Assembly: GCF_023370075.1 (NCBI RefSeq)
Contig: NZ_CP097150.1
Span: 186,001-250,000 of the forward strand
Length of the DNA stretch: 64,000 nt
Direction: 5' to 3'
From: Deinococcus sp. QL22
Lineage (GTDB): Bacteria; Deinococcota; Deinococci; Deinococcales; Deinococcaceae
Position numbers and translations under genes: made by a program. A model generated the notes under the pieces. It was not told where the DNA came from and ran no database searches. It saw only the letters and a program-made list of their open reading frames with translations. Of the stretch, positions 44,638-51,241 are shown piece after piece; positions within the stretch are counted from its first letter, which is position 1, and each line of letters starts with the position of its first letter.

Positions 44638-45993
44638 TCATTTCTCGCCCTTCATACGGATAGAAAGACCGAGTTTTTCCATCATCTCCGCTGCAACCTC
44701 ATGGTCGCTGGAGCTCTCTTCATCGAGTTGGGCTATGATGTATGCTTCAACCGCATTGGTTGCATACCCCTCAAAATCATAAGGATGTACACTTTTCCAC
44801 CGCTTCCACCCCATTTTTTTCATAAATTTTTTCATTTCTCTGTACTGGTCACGCACGTCTTGAAAATTTTCGTAAATGAATTTGATTTCCTTATTTACAT
44901 ACCATCTGCGGAGATGGTGAGGAGTAGGTGTGATCCTCAGCTTTTTCCGTGCTCTTGTCCAGGCCTGGCGGCAAAACGTTTTAGACAAGTACTGCCTCCC
45001 TCTATCGTTCAGAAATAGGGGCTCAGATTTAGAGTCAATCTTCTTCTCCGTCAGATAAATTGCGTACCACTGAGGAGTGTAAGACGCATCTCCTTTTTTC
45101 TGCGCCCATTCAAGGAAATCGCTGTATCGCTTGTCTTGTAGGGGCCGTTCTAGCGTAAAATAGTCGTTACATAGTTTTTCTGTTTCCGCCGAGAGTGAAA
45201 TCAGTTTTCTTGGCGTTCTGCCTTGGCCTTTGTTGTGCACTTTGATTTGATTCCCGAAACCACAGAGTTCCCAGCCATGAAAAGATACTTCTACTGATTC
45301 GCAGCCTCTGCAGCCTCCATTTATTATAATTCCCAATATTGCATGTTCACTTAGTCGCCATTGGGCAGCTTTGGCCGCTTCTTGCATTAGGTCAGGTAAC
45401 GTTGACCCGTCAGTGACAAACATAGGTATAACGGTTTCGTCAGTCATCCGGTAATAGCAAACAGGAGACTGACGAAATTCCTCAATGGCAGTGGTCTTTA
45501 AATCTTCCACATGAGATGATAAATCTTTTGCTACTGTTTGGTGCGCAGTTAAAGGGTTTTTGCCTTTTCTATATCCATTAGCGAAAAGACGCTCGAAACC
45601 CGTACGCATACTGGACAGAAAGGTCTTAATTGTGTATGGATTGCTTTTTTCCCCAGTGTAGATTTTGACATGACTGGAAGCGGTTCTAGAGAAATCTGCT
45701 CCATATCTGGTGTGCAGAATATATTCTACGATTTCCCTGACATCTGCTGCACTTGCGTTTGCTCCTTTATTACGTTTCTCCGCTTCTATTAAAAATAGAC
45801 TCATCGCATAGACAACGCCTCTCGCGTTTGAATCTGTTGAGGGCCTAGCAATATCATTATATATTTGAGTCAAGACTTCACTGAAGCGACCTTTTACATC
45901 ATAAACAATAATGTTACCGTCCCTCTTATCAAATCTTAAAGAATAGTCAGCTAGATTTGCTCTTTTATTTTGTGAGTTATGCCCTTCTTTCAT
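44638..45993 (-). CDS. First tyrosine recombinase of the trio (TnpA-like)
   Basis: 451 aa with ribosome binding site GAGGGAG upstream of ATG. Catalytic-domain landmarks: Arg in IINGGCRGCESVEVSFHGW, and HxxR in TPHHLRRWYVNKE. The usual LGH box is not evident, and the last part (KKMGWKRWKSVHPYDFEGYA) carries the candidate Tyr. The N-terminal half looks like a core-binding domain. It is first in the three-gene AT-rich operon and overlaps the second gene by ATGA. The layout resembles Tn554 TnpA-TnpB-TnpC and other recombinase trios. I infer a role in integrating the element; exact family membership needs a search. Confidence 0.72.
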   Translation of the reverse strand: MKEGHNSQNKRANLADYSLRFDKRDGNIIVYDVKGRFSEVLTQIYNDIARPSTDSNARGVVYAMSLFLIEAEKRNKGANASAADVREIVEYILHTRYGADFSRTASSHVKIYTGEKSNPYTIKTFLSSMRTGFERLFANGYRKGKNPLTAHQTVAKDLSSHVEDLKTTAIEEFRQSPVCYYRMTDETVIPMFVTDGSTLPDLMQEAAKAAQWRLSEHAILGIIINGGCRGCESVEVSFHGWELCGFGNQIKVHNKGQGRTPRKLISLSAETEKLCNDYFTLERPLQDKRYSDFLEWAQKKGDASYTPQWYAIYLTEKKIDSKSEPLFLNDRGRQYLSKTFCRQAWTRARKKLRITPTPHHLRRWYVNKEIKFIYENFQDVRDQYREMKKFMKKMGWKRWKSVHPYDFEGYATNAVEAYIIAQLDEESSSDHEVAAEMMEKLGLSIRMKGEK

Positions 45994-46487
45994 ACTTTTT
46001 CTCCCTCATAAGCGCCTAACTTGTGATAGGTTGAAATTCTTAAATTTATCGGCGAAACCGTTGCTTTCCCTTGCACAATGCAATAGATGTTCGAAGTGTC
46101 AATATTGTCATTATGAGAAATTGAAGGGACTATGTGTAAAATATGAGAAATTTTTTTGCCAGCCGAAATGGCGTGATTTTCGTCCGAATAGGTGGATTTG
46201 GTAGGAATATTTAGGGGTTAAACACCCTCATAACGCCTCTGCGACAAGCACCCTTTATTTTCTTCATAAATGGCTGGCTTTTGCGGACGATCTCGTAGCA
46301 TCTGCAGTGGTCTTCGACCCTTTCCCACACGCGAAATACTGGATTTTTCAAGCTCATCCAGCACATGCCGACGGAGATTAAGCCGAGATGAAGTCCCAGA
46401 ATCGAGAAATTGCGGAGCATCTGCTCGTCCTGGGGCGATACTATGCTTCAATAGCATATGCTAATATGGCATATCAGGGGGTATGTT
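45994..46487. promoter_or_regulatory. Upstream/terminal region of the recombinase module with short repeats
   Basis: AT-rich to about 46,240. Direct repeats: TATGAGAAATT at about 46113 and 46145, and CTCATAAGCGCCT (about 46012) echoed as CTCATAACGCCTC (about 46228). These would suit recombinase binding sites and an element end. Just before the antitoxin-like gene, AGCATATGCT (perfect 10-bp palindrome, about 46452) and ATGGCATAT form a candidate operator. Confidence 0.45.
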
Positions 46488-47018
46488 ATGTCGCCCGGTT
46501 CGTCGACTGAACGGAGGATTACTGCGAGGGAACTCAGGTATGCCTGGTCCGACATTGTCCGTGAACTCATCGCTGGGCAGGTGTTCATCCTCTACCACGA
46601 CAAGGCGCCACTTGCCCGGTTGCGCCCCGTACGCCGGGCGAGCTCTCCCAGTGAACACACTGCCCACACTCCACCTTTGCCAGCGATAGAATTGGTTCGC
46701 CTGTTCGACCACCAGGATCTCTCCCGTATGCTTGGAATTACTGAATCAACATGGTCAGTTCAGTTCCAGCAGGGCCAGTTTTCGGTCAAAGTTCTGGAAC
46801 GCCTTGCCTTTCTGTCCAGGCAGGTCAGCACCCTCCGGACGTTCATGCCATCAAGCCAAGTGTTAACTTGGTTTCGGCGTTCCCAGAGTGAATTAAAAGG
46901 CTTGAGTATCATTGACCACCTGGCAGTCCCCTGGGATACGCAAGATCATCAGGCAACGCTCGTTCAAGTCTTGGTCGAACGTGCACGATTCGACGCTACA
47001 CCCATGCCTGAACCATGA
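46488..47018 (+). CDS. Antitoxin-like protein (Phd/YefM-type N-terminus)
   Basis: 176 aa from ATG at 46488, with AGGGGG 7 nt upstream. The N-terminus RITARELRYAWSDIVRELIAGQVFILYHDKAPLARLRPV matches the Phd/YefM antitoxin fold (a strand-helix start followed by a repressor-style 'hold the toxin promoter' domain). The C-terminal half (SQVLTWFRRSQSELKGLSIIDHLAVPW) recalls the MbcA/ParS/Xre antitoxin C-terminus. A palindrome lies directly upstream, as in autoregulated antitoxins. No recognisable toxin follows. Confidence 0.6.
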   Translation: MSPGSSTERRITARELRYAWSDIVRELIAGQVFILYHDKAPLARLRPVRRASSPSEHTAHTPPLPAIELVRLFDHQDLSRMLGITESTWSVQFQQGQFSVKVLERLAFLSRQVSTLRTFMPSSQVLTWFRRSQSELKGLSIIDHLAVPWDTQDHQATLVQVLVERARFDATPMPEP

Positions 47019-47317
47019 ATGATACGGGTGAGAACACGTCGGCCACGCACTACAAGAGCGTCCCCCACTGCTCCAGCCTGCATCTGTCCCCAGTGCTTTT
47101 GCTGACGGTAGCCCACCCACTTTCCCCGGGACTCTTGCAAGCCGTTCGCCAGATGGCCGTCCTCTGCGACGCTCAAGCACGGCTCCTGATCGTCCTGGCA
47201 GGTCCCCTGCAACGTAGGACAGCGGTTCACATCCTGGGTAACTGGAGCTGTCCCCATGGCCACATCCTGAATGCCTTGACGGCGCTGCTCTGTAAAGAGG
47301 CTTCCCGACATGCCTGA
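47015..47317 (+). CDS. Possible small protein coupled to the antitoxin-like gene
   Basis: 100 codons starting in an ATGA overlap with the preceding gene, the strongest argument that it is translated. It contains a hydrophobic stretch (LHLSPVLLLTVAHPLSPGLL) and several Cys/His. It does not look like any toxin family I know, so it may be an orphan, a degenerated toxin or fortuitous. Confidence 0.35.
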   Translation: MNDTGENTSATHYKSVPHCSSLHLSPVLLLTVAHPLSPGLLQAVRQMAVLCDAQARLLIVLAGPLQRRTAVHILGNWSCPHGHILNALTALLCKEASRHA

Positions 47318-47917
47318 CCTTTTGACCGAAGTTCTTCCAAAGGGTCATTCCTAGGCGTGGACTTCCCTGAGTGGTGGCCTGACCAAACTGCTCAGCCTTC
47401 AGCCACTAGCAGCGCTCTAGCGGCGGCTTCCTGTCCGACGCCCGAACGTTTCGACCGACAACTGCTTCATCTGCTGGCCCAGCGGAACCTTCTTAGACGT
47501 CGCTTCGGTTCAGAAGGTTCCTCACCGCCTCCTCCCACCGATCTACACGGTATGTTTGCCGTAACAAAAGCCCTAGCTCTGGTGAGACCCGGGCAACCGG
47601 CTGCTCGATACCGCTGCAGGCCGCCTGCAGCATGGAAGGATCAATCTTGTCGAAGCGCCCCTGCTTCTTGCCACGGAAGAGCGGTGATACGCATGCCGTC
47701 CAATTCACGTCGTTTCAGTACCGTGCCGGATGGACGTCCACCTCCCGGGATACGTCTTTGATTCTTTCAGTCAGATCAATCCCGCAGACAGTGCAGGATT
47801 TCATTGGAATCCCTATGCAACCAGAGATACCGCCTCAAAGATCAGTACTGAGCGTCTACTGCCTCTGCCGCTCCTTTACTGATCAGCACTGGCCCATCAC
47901 ATGGTAGGTTTGCCGTT
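47318..47917. other. Stretch with one weak small ORF
   Basis: The best candidate is minus-strand 47493-47708 (71 codons, GTG start), whose end, SPELGLLLRQTYRVDRWEEAVRNLL, looks helical and protein-like but matches nothing I know. Otherwise no gene is supported. Confidence 0.3.
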
Positions 47918-48214
47918 GTGAAACGTCCCAGCGCCATTCGCCAACGCTTCAGCAACGCAGAGACGCTGACGCCCGGACGCGGAAACCTGGTCGGCGACCG
48001 TGTCCGCCTGGCCCGGCAACGGCGGTCGCTGACCATGATCGAGACCTGTCAACTGATCGAACAACATTCAGGATATGCGTTCCATCAGTCGACCCTGACG
48101 CGGATCGAACTGGGTACCCGAAGTGTCTACGACTTCGAAGTCGCTGCCCTCAGTCTGGCCCTGGATGTCGATGCCCGTTTCCTGCTTGGGCTTGTCCCAG
48201 ACGACCAGGCCTGA
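47918..48214 (+). CDS. XRE-family HTH regulator
   Basis: 98 aa from GTG, with AGG 15 nt upstream. The HTH spans LVGDRVRLARQRRSLTMIET through HQSTLTRIELGTRSVYDFEV, ending with LALDVDARFLLGLVPDD. This is the layout of cI/XRE repressors with no effector domain, likely a small plasmid or toxin-antitoxin regulator. It is the first of three XRE genes within 2.5 kb. Confidence 0.75.
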   Translation: MKRPSAIRQRFSNAETLTPGRGNLVGDRVRLARQRRSLTMIETCQLIEQHSGYAFHQSTLTRIELGTRSVYDFEVAALSLALDVDARFLLGLVPDDQA

Positions 48215-48284
48215 GACGCGTCCTCGCCAGCACGCCACTCTACAGTTCATGACGGAAGGTAGAGTGCTCCTCACGAGCATCGGG

Positions 48285-48818
48285 TCATAACCCATTGGGG
48301 AGGTTGACCGTGCACTGGAGCGGCACCGACTTCCCCTCTTCCCAGGCATACCCACGAAGCATCAGGTGCCCTTCCTGAACTCCGGCCACCAGCAGAGGGT
48401 GATCTTGATCGAACAGGCCAGCTTCCGCTCCTTGTTGCAGCCATGACAGGTCTTTACGTTCATCCGGCAACCGGCTGTCCGGCGCGGCGATCCAGTTCCC
48501 AGCCCAGTCCACCACAGGTCCTGGCTGCGTTTCCATGCTGTCGCTCCAGCCCATCAGGTACGGGAGGTGCGGCGTCAGCGGCTGACCCCACCATGCGGGG
48601 GGACCAAGTGGGCTGACGAGCCGCACCGTCAAGGTACCGAAGTCCGTTTCCCCAAAGAGTGCCCCGCCCTGCCAGCGCCCTTTTACCTCCAAGCACCTCG
48701 ACAGTTCCTGCCGGACGGACGGCAGCAGCAGCACCGCCTCCAGTGGCTGATATTCGCTCTCTGCTCGGGTCTGGGCGACGGCAGGACGGCCCAGGTACAG
48801 CTGCGTGGCTCTCCTCAT
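48285..48818 (-). CDS. Hypothetical protein divergent from an XRE regulator
   Basis: 177 aa starting MRRATQLYLGRPAVAQTRAE. The middle (WQGGALFGETDFGTLTVRLVSPLGPPAWW) looks beta-rich. No known family. It is divergent from the XRE gene at 48886, and the shared intergenic region carries operator-like repeats, so the two probably form a regulated pair. Confidence 0.6.
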   Translation of the reverse strand: MRRATQLYLGRPAVAQTRAESEYQPLEAVLLLPSVRQELSRCLEVKGRWQGGALFGETDFGTLTVRLVSPLGPPAWWGQPLTPHLPYLMGWSDSMETQPGPVVDWAGNWIAAPDSRLPDERKDLSWLQQGAEAGLFDQDHPLLVAGVQEGHLMLRGYAWEEGKSVPLQCTVNLPNGL

Positions 48819-48828
48819 GTTCCCATTC

Positions 48829-48860
48829 TACCTTCTGAGATGCCACCTTCTAAGGTGTGG
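48829..48860. promoter_or_regulatory. Two operator half/whole sites in a divergent promoter
   Basis: CCACCTTCTAAGGTGTGG (48843-48860) is an almost perfect palindrome centred on CT. Sixteen bases upstream, ACCTTCTGAGAT (48829-48840) repeats one arm. The position between a hypothetical gene and an XRE gene suggests it is the regulator's binding site. Confidence 0.65.
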
Positions 48861-48885
48861 CGTATCCGAGAGGCTTGATTACATC

Positions 48886-49158
48886 ATGAAAGTTATGTCT
48901 GATGAGCCCAACATTCGCCAGCGTCTGGCTGACAACCTGCGCCGGTTGCGAAAGGAGCGGGGCTGGTCGCATGAAGACCTGGCTGCAATAGGACAGATCC
49001 ACCGCACCCAAATCGGCAAAATTGAGCAGGCCCGGCAGAACACCGGTATCGACATCATCGAAAGACTCGCTAAGACCTTTGGCGTTGAGCCGGGGGATCT
49101 GCTCAACAGCGGTTCCCCCCAGCCCTCTGATCGGTCGTCAGACAACACAGACCCCTGA
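48886..49158 (+). CDS. XRE-family HTH regulator
   Basis: 90 aa from ATG at 48886 (MKVMSDEPNIRQRLADN; an ATG three codons on is possible). HTH: LRRLRKERGWSHEDLAAIGQIHRTQIGKIEQARQNTGIDIIERLAKTF, then VEPGDLL. A single-domain repressor, very close in pattern to the one at 50053 (IHRTHLWKIEKGQLNAGI). Probably binds the repeats at 48829-48860. Confidence 0.85.
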   Translation: MKVMSDEPNIRQRLADNLRRLRKERGWSHEDLAAIGQIHRTQIGKIEQARQNTGIDIIERLAKTFGVEPGDLLNSGSPQPSDRSSDNTDP

Positions 49159-49284
49159 TGGTGAGGCACCCTTGCCTTACAAGGCCTTTCTGCAGACCAC
49201 TCTCCGGTCCACCGAACGTTGTTCAAGCTCCTGATGCTGGAGTCATCTTAGCTCCCGATTCCGCGCTGCGACTGTTGCTCACCA

Positions 49285-49998
49285 TCATTCACCACCCGTT
49301 GCAATGAGCATGCAGGGCCGCTCAATCAGATCTGGCCTCCCACGCATCAAGCACCCCAGCATGGTGTGGAGCAGCACCTGATCAGGACACTGCTGCGCCC
49401 CGTAATGCCAGGGACGACGCAGCAGGGCATACAAGTGCTCCGGAGCGAACAACTGCGACAAGAAAGCACCCAGATCAGAGAGGCGGGCCAGAGCAATTTC
49501 TTCGGGGGCATGCAGTGCCTTCAGACTGTCCCGCAATTCACCGGGTTTGAGCTGCAGCAAACGCTGCACCACCAAGGCCTCAGCGGGGTAAGGCGGCAAA
49601 TACCCCTTCTGCGGCTGATAGCGCAGGTACGGCAACAAGGGACGGTACCGCGAGGTGGGCAGCACGGTGCCCAGGGTCACCACGCCAGACCATTCAGCCG
49701 CTGAGCCAGTTAATTCCTGCGGGCCCAAGCGCACCCCCGCAGGCCAGCAGATGGACTGGCGATCAGGCGCCACCTGCACCGCCCGAAACAGTTCACGCAG
49801 GCGGAGCGCCTGAAACTTTTCATGCTTGAGCAAACCGGTCAAATCCAGCAGGTGCGTCTCTCGCTCGTCGAAGGTCACCCACACCTGAGCACGTCCCGGC
49901 TCCGGTAGCACCTCACTCACCGTATTCGGCACTGGGTGTGAGGGGACAACGCCAAAACCATCTGGCACAGCGACAGGGTCGGCTCCGAGCATGCTCAC
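49285..49998 (-). CDS. DUF2442-containing protein divergent from an XRE regulator
   Basis: 237 aa (a start two codons in is possible). Residues about 25-100 fit DUF2442: AQVWVTFDERETHLLDLTGLL, FRAVQVAPDRQSICWPAGVRLGPQEL. DUF2442 proteins often accompany toxin-like partners such as DUF4160. The C-terminal 130 residues are helical and Leu-rich, with no match I know. Divergent from an XRE gene with operator-like direct repeats between them, the same layout as the pair at 48285-49158. Confidence 0.7.
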   Translation of the reverse strand: MSMLGADPVAVPDGFGVVPSHPVPNTVSEVLPEPGRAQVWVTFDERETHLLDLTGLLKHEKFQALRLRELFRAVQVAPDRQSICWPAGVRLGPQELTGSAAEWSGVVTLGTVLPTSRYRPLLPYLRYQPQKGYLPPYPAEALVVQRLLQLKPGELRDSLKALHAPEEIALARLSDLGAFLSQLFAPEHLYALLRRPWHYGAQQCPDQVLLHTMLGCLMRGRPDLIERPCMLIATGGE

Positions 49999-50005
49999 AT
50001 CGTAT

Positions 50006-50029
50006 CAAATATGATGACACCAAATATGA
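50006..50029. promoter_or_regulatory. Direct repeats between the divergent DUF2442 and XRE genes
   Basis: CAAATATGA occurs at 50006-50014 and again at 50021-50029, spaced by 15 bases. They lie between the two start codons, as expected for an operator of the adjacent XRE protein. Confidence 0.6.
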
Positions 50030-50052
50030 AGTAGGCGAAAGGGGGTACCACC

Positions 50053-50316
50053 ATGAAGCCTTGGGGTATGTCTGCAGTCCTCTCTCCTGACCCCACGCTC
50101 AGCCTGGAAGAGGCCTACCTACAGCAACTTGGATTGCGGATTCGTGCCCAGCGCCAAGACCAGAAGATTGGCCTGGAAGGTCTGGCTGATACTGTGGGTA
50201 TCCACCGCACCCACCTCTGGAAGATCGAAAAGGGACAGCTCAATGCGGGGATCTACACCTATGAACGAATTGCCCGTGCATTAGGGAGCCGCTTGCAAGA
50301 GCTGTTGCCGGATTAG
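50053..50316 (+). CDS. XRE-family HTH regulator
   Basis: 87 aa with GGGGG 8 nt before ATG. HTH: QQLGLRIRAQRQDQKIGLEGLADTVGIHRTHLWKIEKGQLNAGIYTYERIARAL, ending SRLQELLPD. The N-terminal 25 residues (MKPWGMSAVLSPDP) are extra. The strong similarity of its recognition helix region (GIHRTHLWKIE) to that of the protein at 48886 (QIHRTQIGKIE) suggests duplication of the regulator module. Confidence 0.85.
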   Translation: MKPWGMSAVLSPDPTLSLEEAYLQQLGLRIRAQRQDQKIGLEGLADTVGIHRTHLWKIEKGQLNAGIYTYERIARALGSRLQELLPD

Positions 50317-50456
50317 CAGCGGCCTCAGAGCGCAGATCAGATGATTGCTTCACACGCGACGAGAGGCAAACTGTCTTTTCAGATCTCGACCACGAACGAG
50401 GGTGCCCCTCCCCGTCTTCGGCAGCCCCAGTCACCGCTGCCCCGTACAATGCCCCT

Positions 50457-50876
50457 ATGCCCCGGCAGAAAACCCCCCCTGCTGCGGAGATGCGCCGTTT
50501 TGTCACGGACTGGTCGGCCCGTTTCCACCACCCTGACCCGCTGCCTGACACTTTCACTGACCGGGGGCCACTGTTGGAGGACCTCAAGGCTGCCTACCAG
50601 GGCTGGGCCGCCGTGCAGTGGGCCGAACAGCATGGCCAACCTATTCCTGCAGAGGAAGTCAGCGCACTCCTAGGCGAAAGCCGCGTGCGGGCAGGTAACA
50701 GCGCCGAGAAACAGCTCTGGCGTGAGCGCGTGCTTTATGTCCAGCCGCTCCAGACCTACTACCGCCTCCCCAGCAAGATCTGGCAGTGGGTGCTGCGCGC
50801 AGGCGTAGCTGCTGGACACTTTCCCGCCGTGGTGGCCCCCGCCGCTGCTCCGGTGGCCGATCCCACGCCCAATTAA
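50457..50876 (+). CDS. Hypothetical protein; a related fragment lies at 11430-11731
   Basis: 139 aa (MPRQKTPPAAEMRRFVTDWSARF). Helical, with YQGWAAVQWAEQHGQPI and LPSKIWQWVLRAGVAAGHFPAV. The second half matches the riboswitch-fused fragment at 11430-11731. After the stop at 50876 the DNA still resembles that fragment (ACAAACCCAG, GTTCTGATCGACCGCGC) for about 40 bp, so this copy may have been shortened. Function unknown. Confidence 0.6.
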   Translation: MPRQKTPPAAEMRRFVTDWSARFHHPDPLPDTFTDRGPLLEDLKAAYQGWAAVQWAEQHGQPIPAEEVSALLGESRVRAGNSAEKQLWRERVLYVQPLQTYYRLPSKIWQWVLRAGVAAGHFPAVVAPAAAPVADPTPN

Positions 50877-51210
50877 CCCTACCTGCTCACCCTAGCCAAC
50901 AAACCCAGTGTTCTGATCGACCGCGCGAACATAAAAACCAAAACCGCGCTGTAAAGCGTTTTGAGGCGGCTTTTGATCTCCTGATTCGGTTGTGTTGCCT
51001 TAATCGGCCCCAAGGCAGATGGAGGGCAGGGGTAGCCTGAGGTTCAGGCCACCCCTGCCGCGACCGGCAGAACCCTTACATTGCCGCTGATACGACGTTT
51101 TCAGGCCAAATACCGCGAAGTTGCGGTGTATAGGATAAGCGAGTAACGCGAAGTTTCGGTAAGTGGAGACCGGGTACTCTGGAGTCCCCCGCATCCCTGA
51201 GCCCCCCTTC
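50877..51210. other. Gene-tail homology and a solo IS6-type end (copy C)
   Basis: 50892-50932 repeats the tail region of the fragment at 11536-11578. GTGTTGCCTTAATCGG (50992-51007) resembles the left end of the IS6-type element at 5215. The palindrome GGCAGGGGT...ACCCCTGCC follows at 51025-51059. No transposase is present. Confidence 0.6.
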
Positions 51211-51232
51211 ATATGAGTATCTGCTCATGTAT
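51211..51232. promoter_or_regulatory. ArsR/SmtB-type operator in front of the P1B ATPase gene
   Basis: ATATGAGTA then TCTGCTCATGTAT is a near-palindrome of TGAG...CTCA with AT-rich arms, the form bound by ArsR/SmtB/CadC metal sensors. It lies 10 nt before the ATPase start, so binding would block transcription. Confidence 0.55.
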
Positions 51233-51241
51233 ACTCGCCCT

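Larger units (their letters stand above)
41228..44641 (-). pseudogene. Second tyrosine recombinase (TnpB-like), interrupted by IS3
   Basis: The uninterrupted part encodes 669 codons ending DIQKDW-TDPI-stop, where the last codons come from the IS3 end. Rejoining 42645 to 41369 without the IS gives a continuous frame, DWT-ACEWMTQHYLGGK..., of 712 aa that stops at 41228. Recombinase landmarks: Arg in YSSGMRTHEMQQI, then HLLRHGHTRIREELGHL; the candidate nucleophilic Tyr (MTQHYLGG) lies beyond the insertion, so the truncated product should be inactive. The size fits the larger recombinase of Tn554-like trios (TnpB, about 630 aa). It overlaps both neighbours by ATGA. Confidence 0.75.
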
